NCBI GenBank assembly: GCA_020632595.1
Contig: JACKFF010000007.1
Location: forward strand, 62,001 to 126,000
Source: Nitrospiraceae bacterium
GTDB taxonomy: Bacteria; Nitrospirota; Nitrospiria; Nitrospirales; UBA8639
Length of the DNA stretch: 64,000 nucleotides
Direction of reading: 5' to 3'
How positions within the stretch are numbered: position 1 is the first letter of the stretch; the number at the start of each line of letters is the position of its first letter. The translations under genes and the position numbers were made by a program. This document shows, in pieces, positions 26,984-35,718 of this stretch. Under the pieces are notes generated by a model that saw nothing but the letters and a program-made list of their open reading frames with translations, ran no database searches and was not told the DNA's origin.

Positions 26984-27391
26984 ATGATTTTCTTCGTGAC
27001 AGAGGACCAAAAATTTTTAGAATTGGTGACAGGCCGATTGCGAAAAATGGGTAAAAGTACGAGGGGAATTTCACATATTGAAGATTTGTGGACGCATCTC
27101 CGGCAAACTCCTCCTGATATCATCATCCTGGATGGTAATTGCCCTCATATTGATACGATAGAAGCTTTAAAGCATCTCAAAGCTGATGGGTATAAAGGCC
27201 AAACGATTGTGTTAGGAGGTGGATCTTCTGCCCCTCTTGTTCCTGAGGTCTCCAGATTTGGCGCTATACAAACGGCCGGTCGTCCTTTGGCCATCAATCG
27301 AATATTGGGCGCTATCCGAATTGCCCAAGAGCATGTGAGTATGGATTTGTGTTATTCCCTGGCAAACAGGCAGGGAGAGTCCTGGGCATGA
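26984..27391 (+). CDS. Stand-alone receiver-domain protein
   Basis: The 135-aa protein has a response-regulator receiver fold: a VTEDQKF start, then DIIILDGN with the likely phosphorylated Asp near residue 50, then TIVLGGGS. The usual acidic pair is reduced (Glu-Asp near residue 7), and the later conserved Lys is not clear (TAGRP). There is no output domain and no histidine kinase gene nearby. A very strong AAAGGAGGCGG site precedes the ATG. A second such protein is at 35146. Confidence 0.65.
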   Translation: MIFFVTEDQKFLELVTGRLRKMGKSTRGISHIEDLWTHLRQTPPDIIILDGNCPHIDTIEALKHLKADGYKGQTIVLGGGSSAPLVPEVSRFGAIQTAGRPLAINRILGAIRIAQEHVSMDLCYSLANRQGESWA

Positions 27392-27475
27392 GGCCAAAAA
27401 TTTTCCATCCAAGACTTGAGTCCGAAAAATTATTCCTGGTAGAAAATCGGATTTAATCGAAGGGAGTATGTTGTT

Positions 27476-27865
27476 ATGCCAAATACCAATGCATCATTTT
27501 CTGCCTTTTCCCGGGTAGATCAATTGAAACAACAATTGAAAAAGTTGGAGCACCTGAGTAACTCCCAGGTCAATACCAAAGTGTTGGAGCAGTTTGATCG
27601 TGAGACTGAGGAGATATTGAATCGGGTAGACGGAAGAGAAACCAAAATGGCTGCCTATAATTTTGCCACCATGGCAGAAGCGGAAGCCCTGGTTAATCTT
27701 CCTGAGTCTGCCCAAGAACCGACCTCCCGTGACCTGTTACAAAAGTCTTTGCAGCAAAGACGACAGGTGTTATTGGGATTGGTCAGTGAAATGGAAAGTT
27801 TGGAGGCAACAGAAGCCGAAGTTCTGACTGGAGAAGATCGGGAAGATCCTCCGCTTATGGGATAA
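27476..27865 (+). CDS. Small helical protein of unknown function
   Basis: The 129-aa product is mostly charged helices (VDQLKQQLKKLEHLSNSQ, FDRETEEILNRVDGRETKM, LLQKSLQQRRQVLLG) with no signal or membrane segment. GAAGGGAG precedes the ATG. It lies 84 bases after the receiver gene on the same strand and may be its partner. I do not recognise a family. Confidence 0.5.
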   Translation: MPNTNASFSAFSRVDQLKQQLKKLEHLSNSQVNTKVLEQFDRETEEILNRVDGRETKMAAYNFATMAEAEALVNLPESAQEPTSRDLLQKSLQQRRQVLLGLVSEMESLEATEAEVLTGEDREDPPLMG

Positions 27866-27983
27866 AACCCATAACCAAGTTAAAAAGGTTTGTTTTATGG
27901 AAGCGAGTTTGAGTGATCCTTGTCTGATGTTACCGGGTGTGTATCCTTCAATCATTTGGCTAGTGTAAAGAGAGTCTCATTTC

Positions 27984-28002
27984 TTGTGCCATTATGGCAC
28001 AA
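27984..28002. promoter_or_regulatory. Perfect 8-bp inverted repeat
   Basis: TTGTGCCA, TTA, TGGCACAA. It could be an operator or a small hairpin after the 27476 gene. There is no T-run, so a terminator is less likely. Confidence 0.4.
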
Positions 28003-28015
28003 CCCTACTCTGTCA

Positions 28016-28369
28016 TCACGAGTGGCAGAGCATTCCCGTTGCAACAAATATCAGATAAAGCCCGGTCAGACCGCCATTCGGCCACGCGCAAGCAGAAAAC
28101 TGTCGATCATTAGAAATGCTCGTGCGGCAATATTGCTCTGAGTCATCTCTCAATCCCTTCTCAGCCATCCGTTGGAGAGTTTGAGGAGCCTGCCCCAGGC
28201 TTGAATTCCTTATACACTTTTCCGATAGCGGGAGACGGCGAAGAAGAGGGTCGATGAATGTTGCGGTTTGACCACGGGTATGACAGTGTTCAACATTAAT
28301 CGAACGGCCTAGATACCCTTGCCGTTCGGTTCTCACCGATCCATAAATGATAGCCAAATTCAGTGGCAT
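28016..28369 (-). pseudogene. NAD(P)H-dependent FMN reductase fragment
   Basis: From an ATG at 28369, MPLNLAIIYGSVRTERQG matches the first strand and FMN-phosphate loop (GSxRxxR-x-G) of the flavodoxin-like NADPH:FMN reductase family. ATFIDPLLRRLPL follows, matching the second strand and the Pro-Leu turn. After about residue 78 the family pattern is lost (the expected PEYN motif appears only in pieces) and the frame ends at 28016, well short of the usual 180 or so residues. It looks like a truncated, decaying copy. Confidence 0.55.
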
Positions 28370-28684
28370 GGAGAATGTACTTCTCATCGACCGAATTTTT
28401 CATCGAAAGGTTACTCTTGGGTCCGGAATGTCCGGTGCACCATTCTCTTCAAGTAGGATCTTCACTGTCGGCAGTATAATTTGTGTATTTGGCTAGAGAC
28501 TGTGGACAAATCTCAAAAAGGCCTTATGAAAAGGTCTATTGAGTGACAACATAAGGCAATCATAATCTGCCAATCATGTCATCCATACTGTGTACTGAAA
28601 AGAGGCATAGGGGGCAGGGCTGGTATTAGTCTACATCCCAGTTGGATAAGAGAAGGGATTGAAAGTCGGGATGGGAAGAAGGTC
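28370..28684. other. Intergenic region before the cyclase-family gene
   Basis: I see no gene here. It should hold the promoter of the 28685 gene, whose GAAGAAGG ribosome site is just before the ATG. Confidence 0.35.
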
Positions 28685-29323
28685 ATGATCGCTAATTGGA
28701 TTGACATTTCCATGCCACTGTATCCGGGAATGGTTCAAAGACCCGAAGATCCACCATTTCAGATGGAACCGGTGACGGACAGGCAAAATGGGGAGATGGT
28801 TCATGTCTCTAAAATATCAATGAGTTCTCATGCCGGAACGCACATTGGCGCTCCGGTGAAATGTGGAAATTCTTTCCAAGATAATGAGCAAGCTGAGTTT
28901 TCCGCAACCATTGGTCTGGCCAAAGTGATTGAGATCCAGGACAGAAATTCTGTAAAAGCGGAAGAACTCAAAAAACACCGGATCTATTCGCATGATCGGA
29001 TTCTTCTAAAAACACGAAATTCCGCTTCTGACTGGTGCGCCGAATACCCCCATGACGATACGATCTTTCTTGACCGAACTGCTGCGGCATGGCTTGCCGA
29101 ACGGCGGGTGAGCACGGTGGGAATTGATGCTCTGTTTATTGGAGGGAAACACGAATGCGGAAAAGAAATTGCTCGCATACTTATTCAAGCCGGTATTGTC
29201 ATTATTGAGGGACTCGAATTCTCTCGAGTTAAAGCGGGTGAGTATATGCTCATCTGTTTACCCTTAAAAATTCCAAATGGAGATGGTGCTCCAGCCAGGG
29301 CCATTCTCCAACCGGTCCGGTAA
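28685..29323 (+). CDS. Cyclase/kynurenine-formamidase-like protein with altered metal motif
   Basis: The 212-aa protein has the cyclase-family order: WIDISMPLYPGM, a metal motif region, then WLAERRVSTVGIDALFIGG, KHECGKEI and VIIEGLEFSRV. The family signature His-x-Gly-Thr-His-x-Asp-x-Pro appears as HAGTHIGAP, with Gly in place of the metal-binding Asp. The two His and the later Glu (IIEGL) are kept. The enzyme may bind metal differently or be inactive as a formamidase. Substrate is unknown. No tryptophan-breakdown genes are nearby. Confidence 0.78.
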   Translation: MIANWIDISMPLYPGMVQRPEDPPFQMEPVTDRQNGEMVHVSKISMSSHAGTHIGAPVKCGNSFQDNEQAEFSATIGLAKVIEIQDRNSVKAEELKKHRIYSHDRILLKTRNSASDWCAEYPHDDTIFLDRTAAAWLAERRVSTVGIDALFIGGKHECGKEIARILIQAGIVIIEGLEFSRVKAGEYMLICLPLKIPNGDGAPARAILQPVR

Positions 29324-29474
29324 TGGTGAGAGAAAAAATTTCATAGGTGGCCCATGCTGATGAATGGTTATCCAATCTTGAAGAACGAAAGGAGCCGAAG
29401 GATTTTTGATGTTTCCTGCGACACAGACTTAAGTTCGGTGCCCCGACCTCTTCTGCCGAACTTGGCTCCATCCG

Positions 29475-30623
29475 ATGCCTGACATCTACCAGAAGGAAAC
29501 CTCCCAATTCGAGTATGAGGGTTCCTCTCCATCTCTGTCATCCACATTTGAAGCCGGCCATCTATCCCAATTATTTCAGGGACCGATCAATATCCGGTCC
29601 ATTGCGCTCACGGGACTGTTTCTGTATGCCTCACTCATGGTGATGTATGTGGCCAAAGCCATCATGCTTCCTGTGTTTGTGGCTTTATTCCTGAATCTCT
29701 TATTAGCTCCTCTTGTGCGGGGAGTTGAAAAATTTTATATTCCCGCGCCCCTAGCAGCTGGGGGGATCCTTCTCGTTTTAATCAGCACCCTTACGTTTGG
29801 AATTATGCAGTTGTCGACTCCCGCTTCTCTCTGGCTGGACCGTGCCCCGGAAGCCTTACAACAGGTAGAACGTAAAGTTCGGACCATCAAAACTTCGGTT
29901 CTGGAAATGGGGAAAGCGACCCAAGCACTGGAACATATGGCGAGTCTTTCGGAATCCCGGAAAGCCTCAAAAATTGAAGTGAAAACGAACAGTTTGGGAG
30001 GTCTCTTGATCGATTGGACCACGGAATTTATTCTGGGATTGGTCTCAACCATGATTTTACTGTATTTTTTTCTTGCTTCAGGCGATTTATTTCTGGAAAA
30101 ACTCGTGAAAGTTCTTCCACGGTTTTCGGATAAACGACGAGCAGTGGAAATTGTCCGTGGAATAGAGGGAAATATCTCCAGTTACCTTGTCACGGTGACC
30201 AGTGTGAATGTCGGTCTTGCGTTGGCGACCAGTTTTGCCATGTATCTCCTCGGCATGCCTAACCCGTATTTATGGGGCGCCATGGCGGGTATTTTGAATT
30301 TCATCCCCTACGTGGGAAGCATTATCGGTTTAGGCGCGGTGACGCTGGCAGCGACCATCACATTTGAACATATGAACAACGTGGCTCTGGTGTCCGGTAC
30401 GTATTTATTTCTGACAGCTATTGAAGGAAATTTTATCACACCCCATTTATTGGGACGAAAACTGACATTAAACCCCGTGATAATTTTGGTGAGTGTCCTG
30501 TTCTGGGGCTGGTTATGGGGAGCCGTCGGGGCGCTCCTGGCTGTCCCTTTTGTGGCATCCTTTAAAATTATTTGCGATCAAATTGAACCGCTCAATACAA
30601 TTGGAGAATTTTTAAGTCGCTGA
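29475..30623 (+). CDS. AI-2E family transporter (PerM-like)
   Basis: The 382-aa protein has several membrane helices, a central amphipathic region (LQQVERKVRTIKTSVLEMG) and the conserved end of the family (GILNFIPYVGSIIGLGAV, GNFITPHLLGRKLTLNPV, LFWGWLWGAVGALLAVP). Members export small molecules or exchange ions; the substrate here is unknown. The N-terminal 30 residues are hydrophilic and variable. Confidence 0.9.
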   Translation: MPDIYQKETSQFEYEGSSPSLSSTFEAGHLSQLFQGPINIRSIALTGLFLYASLMVMYVAKAIMLPVFVALFLNLLLAPLVRGVEKFYIPAPLAAGGILLVLISTLTFGIMQLSTPASLWLDRAPEALQQVERKVRTIKTSVLEMGKATQALEHMASLSESRKASKIEVKTNSLGGLLIDWTTEFILGLVSTMILLYFFLASGDLFLEKLVKVLPRFSDKRRAVEIVRGIEGNISSYLVTVTSVNVGLALATSFAMYLLGMPNPYLWGAMAGILNFIPYVGSIIGLGAVTLAATITFEHMNNVALVSGTYLFLTAIEGNFITPHLLGRKLTLNPVIILVSVLFWGWLWGAVGALLAVPFVASFKIICDQIEPLNTIGEFLSR

Positions 30624-30712
30624 GTTTACAATGGCAGGAGCACATTTCCCTTCTGCTCGAAATAACCTGTCGGGATGATGAATGCTCATTATCCCTCAAG
30701 AAAGAGTGACCC

Positions 30713-32089
30713 ATGCCGGCTTGGGTTGTAAATTGGCTGACTAAACTTCGATCGAGTCTTTGGCTCATACCCACGTGTATGACCATTGCCGCCATTTTTC
30801 TCTCGTTGGCCGTTCCGTATTTGGACGAGTTTTTTTCTCCCGAGAAATTTGACGCTCTTTGGTGGCTCAGCAATATGGGGCCGGAAGGAGCGATGACTCT
30901 GCTTTCGACCATTGCCGGTTCCATGATTACCATTGCCGGTGTGGTGTTTTCCATCACTATTGTGGCTCTCACTCTGGCTTCGGCCCAATTCGGTCCCCGG
31001 TTGCTTGGAAACTTTTTGAGGGACCGAGGTAATCAAATTGTGTTGGGAACGTTTGTGGCGACGTTTCTGTATTGCCTGCTTGTCTTACGAACCATCCATA
31101 TGGATCCCAATGGGTATACCCCATATTGGGGAACCTTGATGGGCCTCATTTTGGCTGTGTGTAGCCTAGGGGTATTGATTTATTTCATGCATCATATTGC
31201 TATTTCCATTCAGGCGCCGAATTTGATCGCTGCGGTCTATGGGGAATTGGAAGAGGACCTGACAAGGCTTTTCCCAGAGCGTTTAGGAATGCCGGAGGGG
31301 AATGAGGCGAACAAAAACATTATTCCGCATCTCATGGCCAGAATTGAAAAAGAGGGGATGGTAATAAAGGCCGAAGTTGGGGGTTACCTGCAGGCAATTG
31401 AAAATGATGGCCTTATGAAGATCGCCCGTGAACAGAATTTAGTGATATTTCTTCATTATCGACCGGGGCATTTTATCACAAAGGGAGCATCGTTAGCCAA
31501 AGTAGTGGCACTTGGGCCAATGACAGATGTCGTGTCTCAACATATCAATATGCAAATGATCTGTGGAACTAACCGCACCCAGGAACAGGATATTGAGTTT
31601 TCCGTGCTTCAGCTCGTGGAAGTGGCCGTGAGGGCACTTTCGCCTGGAATAAATGACCCCTTTACGTGCATAAACTGTATTGATCATCTTAGCGCAATTT
31701 TATGCCAGCTTTGCCAACGAAAAATTCCTTCCCCTTTCCGGTACGACCGGGATGGGGTCCTTCGGGTCATTGCTCCGGCTGTGACGTTTGAAGGGGTGGT
31801 GAATGCGGCGTTTCATCAAATCCGACAACACGGAAAAGGTAATGTGGCAGTGGTCATCTCTCTGTTGGACGGCCTGGGACGTATGGCAGAAGATGTGGTC
31901 CGACATGAGGATCGTGAGGCAATCCTTCGTCATGTCGAAATGGTCCAAAGAGCGAGCCGGGAATCCATCCAGCAAAAAATAGATTTAGAGGTCGTGGAGG
32001 ATCGATGCCGCCAGGTCATGGCTTTGTTACATAAGAGAGTCACCCGGAGTTTTCTTTTGATGGACAAAATGTTGAATCTCCTTCGCTAA
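30713..32089 (+). CDS. DUF2254 membrane protein
   Basis: The 458-aa product has four N-terminal membrane helices (SLWLIPTCMTIAAIFLSLAV first) with the family hallmark GSMITIAGVVFSITIVALTL followed by ASAQFGPRLL. The long soluble C-terminal part contains ALSPGINDPFTCINCID. The role is unknown. It starts 90 bases after the AI-2E gene on the same strand. Confidence 0.88.
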   Translation: MPAWVVNWLTKLRSSLWLIPTCMTIAAIFLSLAVPYLDEFFSPEKFDALWWLSNMGPEGAMTLLSTIAGSMITIAGVVFSITIVALTLASAQFGPRLLGNFLRDRGNQIVLGTFVATFLYCLLVLRTIHMDPNGYTPYWGTLMGLILAVCSLGVLIYFMHHIAISIQAPNLIAAVYGELEEDLTRLFPERLGMPEGNEANKNIIPHLMARIEKEGMVIKAEVGGYLQAIENDGLMKIAREQNLVIFLHYRPGHFITKGASLAKVVALGPMTDVVSQHINMQMICGTNRTQEQDIEFSVLQLVEVAVRALSPGINDPFTCINCIDHLSAILCQLCQRKIPSPFRYDRDGVLRVIAPAVTFEGVVNAAFHQIRQHGKGNVAVVISLLDGLGRMAEDVVRHEDREAILRHVEMVQRASRESIQQKIDLEVVEDRCRQVMALLHKRVTRSFLLMDKMLNLLR

Positions 32090-32145
32090 TTCTATTTCCT
32101 ATCTCCTCCCCCTGTGCTTGTGCCCCGGATATTGGTCCTTTTTCG

Positions 32146-32175
32146 ACTTTTCCAGTTGGCCGGAAAAAGTTTTGT
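32146..32175 (+). terminator. Possible terminator after the DUF2254 gene
   Basis: ACTTTTCC and GGAAAAAGT can pair (one bulged A) around an 8-nt loop, followed by TTTGTATAT. Confidence 0.4.
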
Positions 32176-32281
32176 ATATTGCTATGAAACTCTAGAAAGT
32201 AGTTAATGAACGAATGAAATGCACTGTTCTTAAGATAAGAAATGAGCCCCCCTCTCATTTCATACCCATAAAAGGAACATT

Positions 32282-33049
32282 ATGTTGAAAACGTTATTGG
32301 AAATGCGAGGTTATCGACTGCGAGCGATCGATAAGGATCTTGGAAGTGTCGATGATTTCTATTTTGACGACCGGTTATGGAAAATCCGATATCTCGTGGC
32401 AGATACAGGGAATTGGCTCCCGGGTAGAAATGTGCTTATCGGTCAGGAAGCCCTTGAACGGTCCGATTGGGAAAATAAGGTTTTTCTCGTGACCCTGACC
32501 TCCGCAGAAATCGAAGACAGCCCGGGAGTAGAAACCGACTTGCCATTTTCGCTTCAAAAAGAAAAGGAATTACGCATGTTTTTCAATTGGAGAGATTATT
32601 GGGACGATGATGTTTTTCTCCAGCCTGCCGGCCTCACTCCGATGAGTGTGCCTGGCGGAGAAGCCATCGAACCATCGTTCAGAAAGGAAAGGCATTCCTC
32701 CGGGACATTGGATGGAAATCCATATCTGCGGTCTGCCGCTGAGGTTCAGGGATATTACATCGGCGCCATGGATGGAGAGATCGGCCATGTTGACGATTTT
32801 ATCGTAGAGGATATTTCATGGGACATCCGATACCTGGTAATCGATACCCATAATTGGTTGCCGGGGAAGAAAGTTCTCATGGCCCCCCGGTGGGTGAATT
32901 CTATTGATTGGAGCAATCACACGGTTGACGTATCCATGAATCGGGAAACCATTGAAAGGAGTCCTGAGTATGATCCAAACAAGCCCATCAATAGAGAATA
33001 TGAAGTGCGGATGTATGATTTTTACGGAAAACCTCACGATTGGGAATGA
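32282..33049 (+). CDS. Tandem PRC-barrel protein
   Basis: The 255-aa protein is an internal duplication. Residues 7-90 (GYRLRAIDKDLGSVDDFYFD, then WKIRYLVADTGNWLPGRNVL) and about 157-240 (GYYIGAMDGEIGHVDDFIVE, then WDIRYLVIDTHNWLPGKKVL) are clear repeats of the PRC-barrel fold. There is no signal peptide, so it is probably cytosolic. AAAGGAAC lies before the ATG. It is followed on the same strand by a small DUF3618-like gene. Confidence 0.85.
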   Translation: MLKTLLEMRGYRLRAIDKDLGSVDDFYFDDRLWKIRYLVADTGNWLPGRNVLIGQEALERSDWENKVFLVTLTSAEIEDSPGVETDLPFSLQKEKELRMFFNWRDYWDDDVFLQPAGLTPMSVPGGEAIEPSFRKERHSSGTLDGNPYLRSAAEVQGYYIGAMDGEIGHVDDFIVEDISWDIRYLVIDTHNWLPGKKVLMAPRWVNSIDWSNHTVDVSMNRETIERSPEYDPNKPINREYEVRMYDFYGKPHDWE

Positions 33050-33074
33050 ATGAAACTTGCCGCACTTTAAAAAA

Positions 33075-33662
33075 ATGGATCAGTCAATGCGAAATATTAT
33101 TATGAACATTCCTATTCCCACCGCTCTTGTTGGAGTGGGTTTATACTGGTTATGTAAAAATTCTTCGCAAGGTTCTCTCACGTCACTACGGTCCGAGGGA
33201 AGTGAATCTTCTCCTTGGTGCAAGCAGGAAAATGGCCATACTCCGATAAAAGAACAAGTCAAAGAGCAATTGGAAAAGGCGACGGATACGGTTGAGGGCC
33301 AATTGACAGAGTGGAAGGTTCAGGCGAGGCAACAGGCCTACGAGTGGAAGAAAGGGACCGAGCAAAAAATGGACAATGTCAAGGCATATATTGCAGAAAA
33401 AAGGATGGTTGCACGAGGAGAATTCAGCCGGCTTTTGGATGCCCATCCTCTCGCTGTCGGAGCAGGCATGGTCGCACTCGGCGTAGCCGTCGCAGCGGCG
33501 ATACCCGTGAGTCGAAAAGAAGACGTATGGGTGGGACCTTCTCGTGAAAAAATGGTGGAATCTGTGAAAACGGCAGTTGGAGCGACGGCCGAAGATGTGA
33601 CACAGAAAGCTGGGCAGGTCGTAAAGAAGGCCTTGCAGAATAAAGAATATCCACCTTCCTAA
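33075..33662 (+). CDS. DUF3618-like helical membrane protein, short at the N-terminus
   Basis: The frame can start at a TTG (33057) or ATG (33075 or 33087); none has a good ribosome site. It begins almost directly with a membrane segment (IPIPTALVGVGLYWLC), like the NPLPTALIGMGLLWMM segment of the 41088-41966 protein. It continues with amphipathic helices (EQLEKATDTVEGQLTEWKVQ) and a second membrane helix (HPLAVGAGMVALGVAVAAAI). The N-terminal DUF3618 helix of its relative is missing, so it may be shortened. Likely an envelope stress protein. Confidence 0.6.
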   Translation: MDQSMRNIIMNIPIPTALVGVGLYWLCKNSSQGSLTSLRSEGSESSPWCKQENGHTPIKEQVKEQLEKATDTVEGQLTEWKVQARQQAYEWKKGTEQKMDNVKAYIAEKRMVARGEFSRLLDAHPLAVGAGMVALGVAVAAAIPVSRKEDVWVGPSREKMVESVKTAVGATAEDVTQKAGQVVKKALQNKEYPPS

Positions 33663-33706
33663 TGTCCAAACACTCAATATCATGCCATCATGAAGAAAGG
33701 AAATAC

Positions 33707-33889
33707 ATGGAATCCTATGTCAAAAGAATTTTGCTGTTCGCATGTTTTGCCGGGTCTCTGTTTCTTGCCCTGGGTTGTGAACAAGAAGGCCCTGCTGAAC
33801 GAGCAGGCGAAAAGGTAGATGAATCAATGGAGAAAGCCGGAGAAAAGATGGAACAGGCCGGAGAAAATATACAGGATTCGGCCAATTAG
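33707..33889 (+). CDS. Small lipoprotein with repeated Ala-Gly-Glu-Lys motif
   Basis: The 60-aa product starts at an ATG with AAAGGA just upstream. A signal segment ends in LFLALGC (lipidated Cys). The mature part has three near repeats (ERAGEKVDES, EKAGEKMEQ, EQAGENIQDS), an amphipathic helix like the entericidin-like protein at 2027. The function is unknown. Confidence 0.65.
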   Translation: MESYVKRILLFACFAGSLFLALGCEQEGPAERAGEKVDESMEKAGEKMEQAGENIQDSAN

Positions 33890-34077
33890 AAATCTCCAAA
33901 TCCTGACGAAGGCATTGTTGTTTCTCCATTTTTCCTTATTTGAAAGAAATTTTGTCCATTGTATGAAATGGGTTGAAAAGGCAACACTGAATTATGAATT
34001 GAGGTAATGTTTGCGGGGGAGTGATTATGTCATTGAATTCCAGAATTTTCATCTTACCCTGACGGAAAGGAGAAATG

Positions 34078-34233
34078 ATGACCACTGCCAATGCCAAAAA
34101 ATGTGCTCACCCTTCCTGTTCATGTGAAGCCCCGCCAGGGAAGGAGTTTTGCTCGGAAAATTGCTCGTCTTCCCAACCTTCAAAGGGCGGAAAATGTCAG
34201 TGCGGACATTCCGGATGTGGGCACGGAGGTTAG
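34078..34233 (+). CDS. Bacterial metallothionein
   Basis: This 51-aa ORF (a second ATG is 3 bases upstream) follows AAAGGAG at 34066-34072. It has eight Cys (9, 14, 16, 25, 29, 40, 42, 47) and His 11, 44 and 49, in the SmtA/BmtA-type order: KCAHPSCSCE, then GKEFCSENC, then KCQCGHSGCGH. Such proteins hold a cluster of zinc or cadmium ions in the cytosol and protect against metal excess. No SmtB-type repressor gene is in view. The gene is short and overlaps longer spurious frames, so it is easily missed. Confidence 0.88.
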   Translation: MTTANAKKCAHPSCSCEAPPGKEFCSENCSSSQPSKGGKCQCGHSGCGHGG

Positions 34234-34307
34234 CAGCACGAATGCCCAGAATACGAAGGTTGTTTCTTTGGGGTTGAGCGGGAAATTTTAATGTGAAGGA
34301 GGCGAAC

Positions 34308-34700
34308 ATGACTATCCCCAAACACGAGGAGAATTGGTACCTGAAGTTAAAAATTATCACAATATTTGCTGTTCTAATGGGAGTTCCGGGATTTGCTGTT
34401 GGTAGCGATCTCACCGGTCATACTGCCGAACACGACCGATCGGCAACCACTCAAATACAGAAAGATCATCAATTAGACAAAGGTCATCGACTCATTGAAG
34501 GAGTGGTTGAGGAAGTGAACGAAAATACGATACGGGTCGATGCGGGAGAGGCAGGAGAGTTAGCTCCCCGGTATCTGAATTTGAGTAATTCCAAGAAGAA
34601 AGAAAATTTCAAAATTGGAGACATGGTTCAGATCGAGGTTAACGCTCAAAATAAGGTGGTGAATTTTCGACCGATTCAAATGGAGGGAACAAAGCATTAA
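34308..34700 (+). CDS. Exported small beta-domain protein
   Basis: The ATG at 34308 follows AAGGAGGCGAAC; the product has 130 aa. A signal or anchor helix (IITIFAVLMGVPGFAVG) is followed by a His-rich linker and one domain: HRLIEGVVEEVNENTIRVDA, then ELAPRYLNLSNSK, then FKIGDMVQIEVNAQNKVV. This domain is clearly related to the first domain of the 49500-50369 protein (HRVIKGVVESVKAD, then SPRYLSLERAK). It is probably periplasmic; the ligand is unknown. It lies 74 bases after the metallothionein. Confidence 0.7.
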   Translation: MTIPKHEENWYLKLKIITIFAVLMGVPGFAVGSDLTGHTAEHDRSATTQIQKDHQLDKGHRLIEGVVEEVNENTIRVDAGEAGELAPRYLNLSNSKKKENFKIGDMVQIEVNAQNKVVNFRPIQMEGTKH

Positions 34701-34822
34701 TCAATACCTATGAATCTGAATGTTGAAAAGGGGGATGCACATTCCATCAATATGGCAAATAAGTCATTCCCGATGAACAAACCATTCCTACCCTACTGGT
34801 AGGAAACAAAGGAGAATTACCT

Positions 34823-34987
34823 ATGTTAAGTTGGGCCATTACATTTCTAGTTATTGCTCTCATTGCAGGAGTGGTCGGCTTAACGGGTGTGGCAGGTACA
34901 GCGACCAACATTGCCTGGGTGTTATTTGTCGTATTTTTGATAATTTTTGCCTTGAGTTTTATTACCGGAAAAAGACCTCCGGCCTAA
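34823..34987 (+). CDS. DUF1328 small membrane protein
   Basis: The 54-aa ORF starts with MLSWAITFLVIALIAGVVGL and has a second membrane helix (AWVLFVVFLIIFALSFI) and a short basic tail. This is the DUF1328 (YtjA-like) two-helix pattern. AAAGGAGAATTACCT precedes the ATG. Members often sit with CsbD and stress genes, as here. The role is unknown. Confidence 0.85.
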   Translation: MLSWAITFLVIALIAGVVGLTGVAGTATNIAWVLFVVFLIIFALSFITGKRPPA

Positions 34988-35145
34988 CGGGAGGATTGAA
35001 GGAAACCAAACCCGTCATGAATTAGAAGCGTCTCACTATTGGGGTGATGGAGGTTTGGCGACTGCAAAACGGTTGAATTTAGCTGAAAAAGTTCTACAAG
35101 AGAAAACATGAAGCACTGGCCGGGGAAACTCATTTGGTTTCAATC

Positions 35146-35526
35146 ATGATTATGGTCATTACCCCTGATGAGGCCCTTCGCAGCGCGATAGTGCTTCACT
35201 TTCAAGAAAAGGATTATGCATGTTCTACACCGGAACATCGGCAGGATGTGCATGCACTGGTGGCAAAACATGCCCCGGAAGTCATCGTCCTGGACATGTC
35301 CATTGCCGATCCCAATGGGGTAACCCTCTTGAAAGGTCTGCGTGCCACAGGTTTTGGCGGAAAAATTATCGTGATCAGTGGACCCTCCAATCGCCCATTA
35401 ATGGTTAACATGCATCATCACAAGGTCGATCAAGTCATGAGGAAAACTCCAACCGATCCAATTGGCCCTTTTATCGATCAACTGGAAAGCATTATCCGAG
35501 TGATGTTTCGTGAGGAAATATCCTGA
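35146..35526 (+). CDS. Stand-alone receiver-domain protein (second)
   Basis: The product, 126 aa from ATG 35146 (a TTG at 35134 is possible), has a receiver fold: VITPDEALRS, then APEVIVLDMSIADPNGVTLLKGL with the likely phospho-acceptor Asp, then IIVISGPS. The acidic pair near the start is weakened (Pro-Asp-Glu), and the Lys of the fifth strand may be the one in VMRKTP. No kinase or output domain is present. It resembles the 26984 protein in layout, so both may serve as single-domain adaptors. Confidence 0.7.
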   Translation: MIMVITPDEALRSAIVLHFQEKDYACSTPEHRQDVHALVAKHAPEVIVLDMSIADPNGVTLLKGLRATGFGGKIIVISGPSNRPLMVNMHHHKVDQVMRKTPTDPIGPFIDQLESIIRVMFREEIS

Positions 35527-35718
35527 AAACCCATATGAGCATGGCGGTGGATAGTTCTGTCAACATGGAAAGGATTGAGAAGACCGGTTTACGGGTTTAA
35601 GACGGAAAAAGGAATAAAAAATGATTCCACGGGCAGTTCCCACGTGAACGGTCCAGGTGATAGGTATCCCCGTATTATATTTTCCCAATCGATAATGGAG
35701 CGAGAAAAGGGTTCAGTG

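Noticed and set aside
34028..34063. An 11-codon ORF (ATG GTG-like leader) just before the metallothionein
   Set aside because: It has a purine-rich stretch upstream but no Cys or other regulatory codon run and no terminator hairpin, so a leader peptide cannot be supported.
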